From Paenibacillus sp. BIC5C1 (GTDB lineage Bacteria; Bacillota; Bacilli; Paenibacillales; Paenibacillaceae), in contig NZ_CP135922.1 in assembly GCF_032399705.1 (NCBI RefSeq), positions 4,712,001-4,776,000 of the forward strand: a stretch of 64,000 nt of DNA, read 5' to 3'. A program made the translations under genes and the position numbers. A model generated the notes under the pieces. The model was not told where the DNA came from and made no database searches. It worked only from the letters and a program-made list of their open reading frames with translations. Below, in pieces: positions 17,784 through 26,370 of the stretch; the stretch's first letter is position 1; each line of letters opens with the position of its first letter.

Positions 17784-17888
17784 GTCCTGCCTCCTGCAGC
17801 GCTCCCTTTAGAGCGTCATCATGCTTATTTTAAAATATAAAATCTTTGATGGAATCAGAGATCTTATTATATTGTTATCCCTTTTCAC

Positions 17889-17970
17889 AAAAAAACCTGC
17901 AATCGTTTCCTCCAAAAAACGGGCAACCTAAACTACAGCTCTATTTTCGGAAGAAACATATTGCAGGGTT
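17889..17970 (-). terminator. Terminator after the asp23-amaP-DUF2273 group
   Basis: On the minus strand AACCCTGCAAT and GTTTCTTCC pair with GGAGGAAAC and ATTGCAGGTT across an A/T-rich loop. Seven T follow. It lies eight bases after the DUF2273 stop codon. Confidence 0.75.
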
Positions 17971-17978
17971 CAGGTGGC

Positions 17979-18212
17979 TCACTTAAAGGGACGCCAGCGA
18001 TCGCCAAGCCATTGCCCCCATTCCCTCCAGGGAATGAACGAGCCCAACTTCGAGTCGCTTCGTCTGCCTAACGTATAACCGATGAACACCAAGAGTGCAA
18101 AGAACAACATATCCCAAAAACCGATCCATACATAAAGAAATCCAAAAAAGATGCCGCCGACAATTCCGGTAATTCGGCCTCTGTGACTATCCCAAATCTC
18201 TCTCCACAGCAT
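17979..18212 (-). CDS. DUF2273 small membrane protein
   Basis: A 77-residue protein with two membrane segments (about residues 14-31 and 33-49, GIVGGIFFGFLYVWIGFWDMLFFALLVFIGY). A basic, Trp-rich tail follows (WREWGQWLGDRWRPFK). It matches the DUF2273 family, which accompanies AmaP and Asp23 proteins in Gram-positive envelope-stress clusters. GAGGTGAG precedes the ATG. The product is presumably a membrane partner of the Asp23-AmaP complex; its exact role is unknown. Confidence 0.85.
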   Translation of the reverse strand: MLWREIWDSHRGRITGIVGGIFFGFLYVWIGFWDMLFFALLVFIGYTLGRRSDSKLGSFIPWREWGQWLGDRWRPFK

Positions 18213-18226
18213 CAGTGAAACTCACC

Positions 18227-18775
18227 TCATTCCACTCGACTCTTGTAGTTTGGCGACTGGGTAACATTGGCAATATACACGGTGACAAAAGAAACAGGGA
18301 TACCCGTAATCTCCTGTACATGATCATGTATTGCCTTCTGCAGATCGGCCGTCAACGTCGGGATTGGCGTCTCGCCATCCACGACTGCACGGATCATAAT
18401 CTCCAGTCCGGATTCAACCACACGAATACGAGCTTTGACATCACGTACTCCCCGGAAACGGGAAGTCGCTTTGAGACAGAGATTTTCAATCGTTTCCATC
18501 GAAATCTGCACATCACCATACTCGGTACGCTGATCTACAGACGGCAATGAAGCACGATCACGCCGAACCGAGATGTAGAAAAATCGCAAACTCAGGATAA
18601 ACAAAATCGCTGCTGCAACAACGGCTGCAATAATAACGTTTTGTTCCTGCTGGTAATTCAATTCGTAAGGCAACACACCACTGATAAGAAGTATGACTGC
18701 TGCCGATATTGCTCCAACGCTTATGCTGTATATAAACAACAGAAGCCGATCCAGTATTTTAGCCACGAACTGCAC
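18227..18775 (-). CDS. amaP: Alkaline shock response membrane anchor protein AmaP
   Basis: Anchors Asp23-type proteins to the membrane in Staphylococcus and relatives. The 182-residue protein has two N-terminal membrane segments (about 11-32 and 46-68). A cytoplasmic part follows that itself resembles the Asp23/Gls24 fold (GDVQISMETIENLCLKATSRFRGVRDVKARIRV). Two GTG codons (18775 and 18766) are possible starts; the second has better spacing from GGGAGG. It is between asp23 and DUF2273. A GC-rich hairpin before it may lower its level relative to asp23. Confidence 0.88.
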   Translation of the reverse strand: MQFVAKILDRLLLFIYSISVGAISAAVILLISGVLPYELNYQQEQNVIIAAVVAAAILFILSLRFFYISVRRDRASLPSVDQRTEYGDVQISMETIENLCLKATSRFRGVRDVKARIRVVESGLEIMIRAVVDGETPIPTLTADLQKAIHDHVQEITGIPVSFVTVYIANVTQSPNYKSRVE

Positions 18776-18880
18776 AGCCTCCCTTGCTCACTAACATGGC
18801 TTAACCTGCACTTTGGCAAAAAGGTTGATCCTCAGGTGCAAGCTCCCGCTTTTTATGAAGACCTGTCCAAGACGGGATAA

Positions 18881-18902
18881 CCCCCGGCAGTGATGCCGGG
18901 GG
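18881..18902 (-). other. GC-rich intercistronic hairpin between asp23 and amaP
   Basis: CCCCCGGCA pairs perfectly with TGCCGGGGG over a four-base loop. No T run follows on the minus strand, so it is not a canonical terminator. It may stabilise the asp23 message or cause partial termination, raising asp23 over amaP. Confidence 0.65.
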
Positions 18903-18915
18903 AATCTGTCTTCTT

Positions 18916-19326
18916 TTATTTTACGCGCTGACTGTTCAGGTCGATTTCTTCCACTTTCTCGGTGCTCTTGAACTGAACGTCATGAATGTGCACATTAACT
19001 TCATTCACATTCAATCCTGTCATGTTCTCGATGGAACGCTTCACGTTCTGTTGAATTTCGGTAGCCACCTGTGGCAGACGGTAACCATATTCAATAATAA
19101 CAGAAACATCCACAGCGGCTTCACGCTGACCTACTTCAACCTTAACGCCTTTGGAAAGGTTTTTGCGACCAAGCAATTCAGCAAATCCACCAGCAAATCC
19201 GCCGCTCATGCCTGCAACACCTTTGACTTCAACTGTAGCCAGTCCAGCAATCACTTCAATAACTTCAGGTGCGATCTGGATTTCACCGATATCCGTTCGT
19301 TCAAATTCTGTCGGCAGTGTACTCAT
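18916..19326 (-). CDS. Asp23/Gls24 family envelope stress protein
   Basis: A 136-residue cytoplasmic protein of the alkaline-shock family. Family features are IQIAPEVIEVIAGLATVEVKGVAGMSGGF, VKVEVGQREAAVDVSVIIEYGYRLPQVATEIQQNVKRSIENMTGLNVNEVNVHIHDVQF. The family forms membrane-associated assemblies through AmaP and is linked to envelope homeostasis. The B. subtilis neighbour of accBC, yqhY, is the probable counterpart. A strong promoter and an apparently structured leader of about 170 bases precede it. AAAGGTG is about 14 bases before the ATG, a somewhat long spacing. Confidence 0.93.
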   Translation of the reverse strand: MSTLPTEFERTDIGEIQIAPEVIEVIAGLATVEVKGVAGMSGGFAGGFAELLGRKNLSKGVKVEVGQREAAVDVSVIIEYGYRLPQVATEIQQNVKRSIENMTGLNVNEVNVHIHDVQFKSTEKVEEIDLNSQRVK

Positions 19327-19499
19327 AACTGTTCAACACACCTTTCGCGAAATAAGTTTGCGGCCATCCGTCAGGGCGCTGGTACTCAGGCCAATCTGGC
19401 CTTCAGAACCCTTCCGGTCCGGCTTTACCGGAACTCCTGCAACCTTCATCCGCGTATGTGCGGCGGCTTATCCTCTGCAGGAGACATGCGCTCTTATTA
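19327..19499 (-). ncRNA. Apparently structured 5' leader of asp23, unassigned
   Basis: From the predicted start of transcription to the asp23 ATG the RNA can form three stems in series. These are CTCCTGCA/TGCAGGAG (19476-19483 with 19434-19441), TTCCGGT/ACCGGAA (19427-19433 with 19412-19418) and GGCCA/TGGCC (19397-19401 with 19389-19393). No intrinsic terminator is visible, so any control would act on translation or stability. It does not match a riboswitch class that I recognise. Confidence 0.4.
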
Positions 19500-19505
19500 T
19501 TACAT

Positions 19506-19534
19506 ACTATATCATTTGGGCTACATTATGACAA
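19506..19534 (-). promoter_or_regulatory. SigA-type promoter of asp23
   Basis: TTGTCA (19529-19534) and TATAGT (19506-19511) are separated by 17 bp on the minus strand, close to consensus. Transcription would begin near 19499, giving a leader of about 170 bases. Confidence 0.75.
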
Positions 19535-19552
19535 ACAAGCCCAATATACCTT

Positions 19553-20896
19553 TTAAATCTCATTTTCCTCAAGAAATTTGATATCAAAGTCACCCCGAAC
19601 AAACGTTGGATGATCCAGTAATTTCTGATGAAAAGGAATCGTTGTGGAGATACCTTCAATCGCAAACTCAGCCAATGCACGCTTCATCTTCGCGATGGCT
19701 TCTTCCCGGTTTGCTCCCCATACGATCAATTTAGCGATCATGGAGTCGTAATAAGGAGAGATCGTGTACCCCGGATAAGCTGCACTATCTACACGTACAC
19801 CCGGTCCTCCTGGTGCAAGGTAGAAACCAATTTTGCCTGGTGACGGCATAAAGTTACGGTCCGGATCTTCTGCGTTAATACGGCACTCAATGGACCAGCC
19901 ATTGATCACAACATCTTCCTGACGGAAAGAAAGTGGATTGCCTTCAGCTACCGAGATCATTTCGCGGATCAGATCCACTCCTGTTACCATCTCTGTTACA
20001 GGGTGTTCAACCTGAATACGTGTATTCATTTCCATGAAATAGAATTCACCGTTAGGGCTGAGCAAAAACTCAAGTGTACCTGCTCCCGAGTAATCCACGG
20101 CAAGCGCCGCCCGCACTGCGGCTTCTCCCATCAATGTACGCACATCTTCAGAGATGATTGGACAAGGTGCTTCTTCCACCAGCTTTTGACGACGACGCTG
20201 AACGGAACAATCACGCTCGCCCAGATGCACTGCATTTCCATGTTTGTCTGCAATGATCTGAATCTCTACGTGCTTCATGCCTGTCAGGAATTTCTCCAGA
20301 TATACTCCGGCATTACCGAAAGCTTTCTGTGCTTCCTGCTGGGCAGCTGTTATTTGCTTGATCAGCGTTTCTTCATCTTCAGCAATACGAATACCTTTAC
20401 CTCCACCACCAGCGGTAGCTTTGATAATGACAGGATATCCAATATCTCTAGCAATCATAATGGCTTCATTCATATTTTCAACCAAACCGTCGGATCCCGG
20501 AATGACAGGTACACCTGCATCCTTCATCGTTTGTTTGGCAACAGCCTTATCACCCATTTTGGTAATGGCTTCCGGAGATGGGCCGATGAACGTAATATTG
20601 CAGGAACCACAGATTTCTGCAAAATCAGCGTTTTCTGCCAGGAATCCGTAGCCTGGGTGGATCGCATCACATTCCGTCAGTGTAGCTACACTCATCAGGT
20701 TAGTAAAGTTTAGATAACTGTCTTTCGAAAGTGTAGGCCCGATACAATACGCTTCATCTGCAAGACGAACATGCAGGGAGTCTTTATCCGCTTCCGAATA
20801 GACTGCTACCGTCGAAATGCCGATTTCACGACAGGCACGAATAATACGTACCGCAATTTCGCCACGGTTCGCAATCAGTATTTTTTGAAATTTCAT
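19553..20896 (-). CDS. accC: Acetyl-CoA carboxylase, biotin carboxylase subunit
   Basis: Carboxylates the biotin on AccB with ATP and bicarbonate, the first half-reaction of fatty acid synthesis. Landmarks: [20 protein letters not shown], the ATP-grasp Gly loop [14 protein letters not shown] near residue 160, [20 protein letters not shown], and the [19 protein letters not shown] metal and bicarbonate site. Length 447 aa is normal. It follows accB closely, and the two are likely cotranscribed. asp23 downstream has its own promoter. Confidence 0.98.
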   Translation of the reverse strand: MKFQKILIANRGEIAVRIIRACREIGISTVAVYSEADKDSLHVRLADEAYCIGPTLSKDSYLNFTNLMSVATLTECDAIHPGYGFLAENADFAEICGSCNITFIGPSPEAITKMGDKAVAKQTMKDAGVPVIPGSDGLVENMNEAIMIARDIGYPVIIKATAGGGGKGIRIAEDEETLIKQITAAQQEAQKAFGNAGVYLEKFLTGMKHVEIQIIADKHGNAVHLGERDCSVQRRRQKLVEEAPCPIISEDVRTLMGEAAVRAALAVDYSGAGTLEFLLSPNGEFYFMEMNTRIQVEHPVTEMVTGVDLIREMISVAEGNPLSFRQEDVVINGWSIECRINAEDPDRNFMPSPGKIGFYLAPGGPGVRVDSAAYPGYTISPYYDSMIAKLIVWGANREEAIAKMKRALAEFAIEGISTTIPFHQKLLDHPTFVRGDFDIKFLEENEI

Positions 20897-20951
20897 TTCG
20901 TTATTGTCCTCCTTCGAAGCTCATGCAGTTGCCGTTATGCGGCTGTAACCG

Positions 20952-21422
20952 TTATTCCGGTTTCACCAGGAACAGGGGTTGTCCATACTCAACCAGCTGT
21001 CCGTTCTCAACCAGCACTTCAACGATTTCTCCCTTGATGTCAGCATCAAGCTCGTTCATCAGCTTCATCGCCTCAATGATACATACCGTTGTTTTCTCAA
21101 CAACTTTATCACCAGCGCTTACAAAAGGACCTGCTTCCGGCGAGGAAGCTCTGTAAAAAGTACCCACCATCGGAGATACAATTTTATGTAAATGACTTGT
21201 AGTATCGACTTGCGGAGCAGCCTCAGCTACAACTGCAGCCGGTTGCACCTGTGGTGCAGCAATCATTTGCGGTTGAATAGCAGCTGTCTGAACATACTCG
21301 GTTTTACCCGGTTTGCGAATCGACAACCGTGATCCTTCATTTTCAATTTCCAACTCTTGAACGGAACTTTCATCTACCAGTTTGATCAGCTCTTTGATCT
21401 CACTCAATTTAAACATTTCCAT
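20952..21422 (-). CDS. accB: Acetyl-CoA carboxylase, biotin carboxyl carrier protein
   Basis: Carries the carboxylated biotin between AccC and the transferase. The N-terminal 80 residues include a Pro/Ala/Val-rich linker. The C-terminal biotinyl domain contains EAMKLMNEL, whose Lys is biotinylated, and the preceding [20 protein letters not shown]. Length 156 aa is typical. GGAG is six bases from the ATG at 21422. It precedes accC. Confidence 0.97.
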   Translation of the reverse strand: MEMFKLSEIKELIKLVDESSVQELEIENEGSRLSIRKPGKTEYVQTAAIQPQMIAAPQVQPAAVVAEAAPQVDTTSHLHKIVSPMVGTFYRASSPEAGPFVSAGDKVVEKTTVCIIEAMKLMNELDADIKGEIVEVLVENGQLVEYGQPLFLVKPE

Positions 21423-21478
21423 TATTCACTCCTTCGGCATCATGCCAGTCTCACTAGGACGGTCATATGGCTTTATGT

Positions 21479-21487
21479 ATTATATCA
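21479..21487 (-). promoter_or_regulatory. Extended -10 promoter of accB
   Basis: TGATATAAT on the minus strand is a full extended -10 element about 57 bp before accB. It lies after the spoIIIAH terminator, so accBC starts a new transcript. No good -35 is visible. Confidence 0.55.
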
Positions 21488-21506
21488 TAATCATTAAAAA
21501 TGGAAA

Positions 21507-21537
21507 GAGCCCGAGATCTAATCCAGCTCTCGGGGCT
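21507..21537 (-). terminator. Terminator of the spoIIIA operon
   Basis: AGCCCGAGA (21508-21516) pairs with TCTCGGGGCT (21528-21537), and T-rich sequence follows on the minus strand. It lies just after spoIIIAH. Confidence 0.75.
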
Positions 21538-21555
21538 ACTTTTCCATATTTTAGA

Positions 21556-22395
21556 TTACTGTTCTGTCACGTATTGAACGCTGATTTTATTTTGGGATAC
21601 AGCCAGTTCTTTCATAACCAGATCCACAATGGAAACCGCCTGTTTAACATCCAATTTGTCACTGAGAACAACGACTTTATACTTGTCGGCATCCTCTTGA
21701 ACGATGGCATTGGCAAACTGCTGAGACAGGGTTTCTTCAATTCCATTGATTTTGGCTTCTTTTTCTTCCAGCGTACGAAGCTGCTCTGTTGCTTTGGCAT
21801 TTTCTTCTGGCGTTTTGCTCAGATCACCCGCAACGGTCATGAGTTCCTCATACTTGCGATTGTTGCTCTCCTCACGCTGCCACTGGTAGTTCTGGAACTG
21901 GCTGCTCGCAGATGCCGCTGTATTCTGTTCCTCCATCTCCTTGAGAACGTCCTCATCTGTTTTCGTTGCCTTGCTGTCTGTTCCGGTACTTGCATCAGGA
22001 GTGGTTACAGCGCCTTTGTCTGTCCCTTTCTCGCTGCCTTTACCCGCTTCACCTTGTTTCTCTCCCGATTCCGCAGCCGGTGATTTCTCGGTGTCTCCAG
22101 CTTCTTTGCCATCTACAACCGCAGGATTATCCACAGATTCAGTAGCTGTTTGATCTCCTTCAGTCCCTGTAACTTCGCCGCCATTCACCACTTCATTCAC
22201 AACTAGACCTTCTGTTGGATCAAGGATTCCAGCCGTTTCCTTCGCTTCTCCCTGTTTCATACCATCCACCTGCGTGCTCTCAGCTACAGGCGTATTAACC
22301 GGACCGGAATCTTCAGTGAACAGGTAATAAGCGGACAAAATGACCATCAGACTCAGCATGGATACGAGCCATACCGTTTGACGTTTATTATTCAT
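21556..22395 (-). CDS. spoIIIAH: SpoIIIAH, mother-cell side of the feeding tube / zipper
   Basis: Interacts with forespore SpoIIQ across the two membranes during engulfment and is part of the SpoIIIA-SpoIIQ channel. One N-terminal membrane segment (about 9-26, VWLVSMLSLMVILSAYYLF). A long low-complexity Glu/Thr/Ala linker (about 30-145) is longer than in B. subtilis, making the protein 279 aa against about 218. The C-terminal YscJ/FliF-like ring domain includes LEEKEAKINGIEETLSQQFANAIVQEDADKYKVVV. Last gene of the operon. Confidence 0.95.
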   Translation of the reverse strand: MNNKRQTVWLVSMLSLMVILSAYYLFTEDSGPVNTPVAESTQVDGMKQGEAKETAGILDPTEGLVVNEVVNGGEVTGTEGDQTATESVDNPAVVDGKEAGDTEKSPAAESGEKQGEAGKGSEKGTDKGAVTTPDASTGTDSKATKTDEDVLKEMEEQNTAASASSQFQNYQWQREESNNRKYEELMTVAGDLSKTPEENAKATEQLRTLEEKEAKINGIEETLSQQFANAIVQEDADKYKVVVLSDKLDVKQAVSIVDLVMKELAVSQNKISVQYVTEQ

Positions 22396-22460
22396 TAGAA
22401 CTTCCTCCTCGAATTGGCTTCATTCTTATGACATCAAATCTTGTGTTTCATGGTTTGGGA

Positions 22461-23099
22461 TTAATCCTGCTTGCGCGGAACAACCGAAATCCGGTAGGCC
22501 GCAACATTCAGTCCTTTTTCCACAGCATCTGTAATCAGGTCCTTCACAACCTTGTTCTCTGCACCTCTGGCAACAACAAGCACACCCCGGATCTGCGGTT
22601 TGAGCTTTTTCGTGACAATCGGTGTCTGATCCCCTGATATTTCATACGTAATAATCTCGCCATCCCGGGTATATTGCGTCATATGTCGCTTTCCCCCGTT
22701 TGCATCCGTTTCTTCGGTGAGCTGCTGTGAATCCTTCACATTACGCTGTACAACAAGTTCCTCTGTAGAATCCACGGTAACCATCACATCAACAGTTCCC
22801 ACACCTACGATATTTTCCAGCACACCCTTGATCTTGTCCTCAAATGCAATCTCTATCGCCTGAAATGGATTCTGATCCGTCGGATCCGTCTGTATGGATG
22901 CCATCGATGTAGCCGGATCAGGAGGTTCACGACCGATATTTTCGGAATCAATCTTTTTGACATTGACGAAGGAATTGAACAACATGATTCCGACTCCGAT
23001 CAAACCAAGGATAATCAGCCAACGAAAGGTTTGACTGCGCCGCTGCCCGCCTTCTCCTCCGCCGAGCCAGCTTTCCATCTTTTTGAGCCATTGCCTCAT
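22461..23099 (-). CDS. spoIIIAG: SpoIIIAG, ring-forming sporulation channel protein
   Basis: One membrane segment near residues 26-43 (FRWLIILGLIGVGIMLFNSF). The exported ring-building domain follows, with FEDKIKGVLENIVGVGTVDVMVTVDSTEELVVQRN and the end region RGVLVVARGAENKVVKDLITDAVEKGLNVAAYRISVVPRKQ. The family forms a large ring in the intermembrane space. Length 212 aa is typical. It follows spoIIIAF. Confidence 0.96.
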   Translation of the reverse strand: MRQWLKKMESWLGGGEGGQRRSQTFRWLIILGLIGVGIMLFNSFVNVKKIDSENIGREPPDPATSMASIQTDPTDQNPFQAIEIAFEDKIKGVLENIVGVGTVDVMVTVDSTEELVVQRNVKDSQQLTEETDANGGKRHMTQYTRDGEIITYEISGDQTPIVTKKLKPQIRGVLVVARGAENKVVKDLITDAVEKGLNVAAYRISVVPRKQD

Positions 23100-23114
23100 C
23101 GGATACCCTCCTTC

Positions 23115-23954
23115 TTACAACGCCGAAGCGTTTTTCTTTTCTTTCACCTGAACCTTGTTTGCATCAATATCCCACTTCTCAGTCAACAGCGTAATAATTT
23201 GTACTGCTCGTTCAGATCGGGATGACGTCTGTCCTTGCTGAGAGTTTGTCTCTGTCTGCTCACCCGACACAGGTGTGGAGCCATCTTCTTGTCCATTTTG
23301 ATTGCTGCCGCTGTTCACCTCGATCTGTACATCCGGGACTTCGATCTGGCCAATCTGGATTGGCTCCTTTACTGGAGGTGATTCAGTGGCTTCGGATTCC
23401 GGGTCAGAGTCGAATATCGGTTTTGTCGTTTCCGTAGCTTCCTGTTGAGCCGTATTGGAGTTGACTTTCCCCGCTGCTGCCTCACCTGTCATCTCCACCA
23501 AAACATACTGGATCACCGGAAGTTCCACCGAGGAAGCCAAGTCCGTCTCCGGCTTAGTAGTATCCATTGCGAGCTTTACCTCAACAGACTGCACTCTCTC
23601 CCCGGTTGTTTCTTCAATTTGCCCTTTCATTACGTTAGCCAGCTCTTTGGCTGTCCATTGCAGCGACTGTTCCTGTTCATTGGATTGCAGCCGCCTGCCT
23701 TGAGCCAAAATCTGTTCAAGTGTTGCATTTCCATCAGATGGCGAATCCATGGCGGTCATCGCTCGCTTAAGCTCGCCAACCGGATCACTTTTCAAAAGCT
23801 TCGTTATGGGCGATAACAGGGTCAGCAGGATAAGAAGGCTCAGCACAAGCTTGACATAACGCTCCATGGATCGATTGGGCAACAACATATCCACGAAAGT
23901 CGCCAGTAGAACGATCATGATCAATTCCCGGAGCCAGCTGCTCAGCCACCCCAT
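23115..23954 (-). CDS. spoIIIAF: SpoIIIAF sporulation membrane protein
   Basis: Two N-terminal membrane segments (about 10-27 and 33-52) are followed by an exported domain that contributes to the SpoIIIA-SpoIIQ complex. The start GWLSSWLRELIMIVLLATFVDMLLPNRSMERYVKLVLSLLIL is characteristic. The protein is 279 aa, longer than the B. subtilis form of about 206, mainly through a Ser/Glu/Gln/Thr-rich insert at about 170-250 that looks disordered. The C-terminal end (WDIDANKVQVKEK) is conserved. Confidence 0.94.
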   Translation of the reverse strand: MGWLSSWLRELIMIVLLATFVDMLLPNRSMERYVKLVLSLLILLTLLSPITKLLKSDPVGELKRAMTAMDSPSDGNATLEQILAQGRRLQSNEQEQSLQWTAKELANVMKGQIEETTGERVQSVEVKLAMDTTKPETDLASSVELPVIQYVLVEMTGEAAAGKVNSNTAQQEATETTKPIFDSDPESEATESPPVKEPIQIGQIEVPDVQIEVNSGSNQNGQEDGSTPVSGEQTETNSQQGQTSSRSERAVQIITLLTEKWDIDANKVQVKEKKNASAL

Positions 23955-23984
23955 CCTTCCAGCCCCTTTCTCTCAAGCATCCCC

Positions 23985-25175
23985 TCATCTCATCATGACG
24001 GTCAGATTGCCTGCGGTTAGCAGGATCGTGATTGCCAGAAAAAACATCAGTCCCACAGCCGCCAGTGCTGCAAATACATAAAGCATGCTTTTGCCTATCG
24101 CCTGCAGACATCCTACAATCGGCGTATCTCCTAACGGCTGCATGATCGCGCCAGTTATGTTGTAGATCAGGGCTAACGTCAGAATTTTAAGTGCAGGAAA
24201 CGCACATAGAAACAAGATGATGATGACACCTGTTAGTCCGATTGCATTTTTCACCAGCAGTGACGCTGTGATAACCGTGTCCGTTGCATCCGCAAACGTT
24301 CGGCCAACAATGGGGACAAAGTTGCCTGCGATGTACTTCGCCGCTTTTAGACTGACCCCATCTGCCACAGAGCCCGATGCCCCCTGAACCGAAATTACGC
24401 CCAGAAACATCGTAAGCAGTATACCGAGCAGAGCCACACTAATGTTCCGTAACAGGTCTGCCAGCTGTGTAAGCTTGTACTTGTCGGACAAGGAGCTGAC
24501 GAGATGTAATACGGCTGAGAAAAAGAGTAGCGGGAACACCAGCATGTGGATTAATGTACCAACCAGATGAATCATGAAAATGATCAGCGGATGGGTCACA
24601 GAAACGGTAATCACATTCCCCATTGAAGCCAGTAGCGTAAACAACAGGGGTACCATGGCCATCATAAAGTTGATCATGCTGGCTATGGCATCCTTGGCAT
24701 ATCCAATCGCCACACTGAAGCTGTTTATAGCGATGATAATAATGACCATATAACAGATGGAGTATGCGATTTTGCTAATATTGTTTTTCTCAAAAGCGGT
24801 CTGTAATGTCTCCAGAATCATGCTCAGCACACTTAACATCACAATCGTGACCAGAAGTTTGCCGTTATATAAAATCTCATGCAGCATGAAGGTTCCAATT
24901 GCTATAAACACTGATTTCAGGCTAAACCCTTCATTGCCGGGCATTAACATATCCATAAAGGAAGGCGTTTTTCCTTCGGGGAAAAAACCACCGTATTGTT
25001 GCATGAGTTGGTCCCAATATTTTTCTACCTGATCCTTGGGAAGCTGGTCAGCCTGCTGCTGCATCCACTCTCCCGAGGGAGAACCCGCGAATACCTGTCC
25101 CATGATCGCAAACAGAAAACACAGCGTCAGCACGAAGGTAAGGCGCCACTGCGGCTTGTGATGCATCATTTTCAT
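23985..25175 (-). CDS. spoIIIAE: SpoIIIAE polytopic membrane protein
   Basis: Large membrane component of the SpoIIIA channel, essential for late SigG activity. It begins with a signal-like segment (about residues 12-31). After an exported region (about 32-75) come roughly seven hydrophobic segments, including MLHEILYNGKLLVTIVMLSVLSMIL and TGVIIILFLCAFPALKILTLALIYN. The segment FVPIVGRTFADATDTVI is typical of the family. Length 396 aa matches. Start is the ATG at 25175. Confidence 0.96.
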   Translation of the reverse strand: MKMMHHKPQWRLTFVLTLCFLFAIMGQVFAGSPSGEWMQQQADQLPKDQVEKYWDQLMQQYGGFFPEGKTPSFMDMLMPGNEGFSLKSVFIAIGTFMLHEILYNGKLLVTIVMLSVLSMILETLQTAFEKNNISKIAYSICYMVIIIIAINSFSVAIGYAKDAIASMINFMMAMVPLLFTLLASMGNVITVSVTHPLIIFMIHLVGTLIHMLVFPLLFFSAVLHLVSSLSDKYKLTQLADLLRNISVALLGILLTMFLGVISVQGASGSVADGVSLKAAKYIAGNFVPIVGRTFADATDTVITASLLVKNAIGLTGVIIILFLCAFPALKILTLALIYNITGAIMQPLGDTPIVGCLQAIGKSMLYVFAALAAVGLMFFLAITILLTAGNLTVMMR

Positions 25176-25196
25176 ATGAAGTCCGCACGCCTCCCT

Positions 25197-25586
25197 CTAC
25201 ACCGGCATCAGCTTCATGACGGTTTCGATAATAATGCTGATGATCGGTATCGCGAGTACAAGGATCAGCACCTTGCCAGCAAGTTCAATTTTGGAAGCTA
25301 TGCTCTCCTGGCCTGCATCCCTGACGATCTGTGCTCCGAATTCAGCAATGTACGCTATACCTATAATTTTCAGTACCGTTTTCAGATAAATGCTCTCCAT
25401 GCCTGAATTTTCGGCAAGCCGTTTTAACACTTCGATTACCGCGCCAATCTTGCCAATCAGCAGCATGAAGATTACGATTCCGGTAGCAGCAGCAATCAGA
25501 AAAGCAAACATGGGCTTCTGTTCTTTGATAACTAGAATGAGCACCGTTGCGATGAGCGCCAGACCTACAACTTGGATAATTTCCAC
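25197..25586 (-). CDS. spoIIIAD: SpoIIIAD sporulation membrane protein
   Basis: A 129-residue protein with four hydrophobic segments. It starts EIIQVVGLALIATVLILVIKEQKPMFAFLIAAATGIVIFMLLIGKI and ends AGKVLILVLAIPIISIIIETVMKLMPV. It is related to SpoIIIAC and takes part in the SpoIIIA complex. Length is typical. It lies between spoIIIAC and spoIIIAE. Confidence 0.96.
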   Translation of the reverse strand: MEIIQVVGLALIATVLILVIKEQKPMFAFLIAAATGIVIFMLLIGKIGAVIEVLKRLAENSGMESIYLKTVLKIIGIAYIAEFGAQIVRDAGQESIASKIELAGKVLILVLAIPIISIIIETVMKLMPV

Positions 25587-25618
25587 AGGTCACCACCATC
25601 CCGGCTTCATGACCGTTT

Positions 25619-25822
25619 TCATTGAAAAAGAAATATCGATTTGATCTCTTGCAGCAGGCTGTCCAGCATGCGGACCACCATGAACAATACGACGACAAAT
25701 CCGATCACGGTCACCCAGTGAGCCATATCTTCCTTTCCCATTTGTTTCAGCACCGTATGAATCATTGCAATAATGATTCCGATGCCCGCAATTTGAAAGA
25801 TTGCGTTCACTTCTAAATTCAT
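25619..25822 (-). CDS. spoIIIAC: SpoIIIAC small sporulation membrane protein
   Basis: A 67-residue protein with two membrane segments. It includes IFQIAGIGIIIAMIHTVLKQMGKEDMAHWVTVIGFVVVLFMVVRMLDSLLQEIKSIFLFQ, which covers most of the protein and matches the family throughout. It is part of the SpoIIIA channel and the smallest gene of the operon. Confidence 0.96.
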   Translation of the reverse strand: MNLEVNAIFQIAGIGIIIAMIHTVLKQMGKEDMAHWVTVIGFVVVLFMVVRMLDSLLQEIKSIFLFQ

Positions 25823-25851
25823 GACCTTGGCACCTCACTATCCCGGCTATT

Positions 25852-26370
25852 TCAGAAGATCAGAATGACGATTAACGCTCCGACAAGCATCCCGAGACTG
25901 CGGCACATTCGTTCATATTTCATTTGATCGGCTTGGGCACGGGATTCCTCATGCATAAGTTGCTGAATGGCTAACGAGATGTGCTTGGTCTGATCCTGAC
26001 GATCGCTGGTGCCAAGGCTGAAGCTCAATTGCAGCATGACCTCCCGCTCGTCCGCCTTCATGGCTGATCTTCCCCACGCCTCTTCTATACCAGACTTAAG
26101 ACTCTCACGAGCAGTATGTCCATGAGGTGGTTCCATCTGTTTGGCTGCGTGGAGAAATAGGGTCCGAACAGGCTCTTTTGTCTGGGCTCCCATTTTCCCC
26201 ATGGCATCAGGTAACGGGGTCAGCCCGTAGTTAATCTCTGTCATCAACCGCTGGAGAGCGGCGATTAATTCTCGCAGTTGTCTTGGCCTCAAGGCATACT
26301 GCCTTGCTTTGTAGAATCCGGCGAGGGTACTGGCCAGCAGAATGATGACGGCACCGAGCATGTTAACCAA
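25852..26370 (-). CDS. spoIIIAB: SpoIIIAB sporulation protein
   Basis: A 172-residue protein with an N-terminal membrane segment (LGAVIILLASTLAGFY), a helical cytoplasmic domain resembling secretion-system F-type proteins, and a hydrophobic C-terminal end (SLGMLVGALIVILIF). TTG at 26370 is preferred as start because GGAGGTGAGG lies about six bases upstream and the length then matches the Bacillus protein; a longer frame upstream would run 56 bases into spoIIIAA. The TTG start overlaps the spoIIIAA stop by eight bases, so the two are probably coupled. Confidence 0.93.
   Translation of the reverse strand: MVNMLGAVIILLASTLAGFYKARQYALRPRQLRELIAALQRLMTEINYGLTPLPDAMGKMGAQTKEPVRTLFLHAAKQMEPPHGHTARESLKSGIEEAWGRSAMKADEREVMLQLSFSLGTSDRQDQTKHISLAIQQLMHEESRAQADQMKYERMCRSLGMLVGALIVILIF

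Noticed and set aside
20003..20713. Plus-strand open frame of 236 codons opposite accC
   Set aside because: It is the complement of a conserved biotin carboxylase gene and has no ribosome site or domain.
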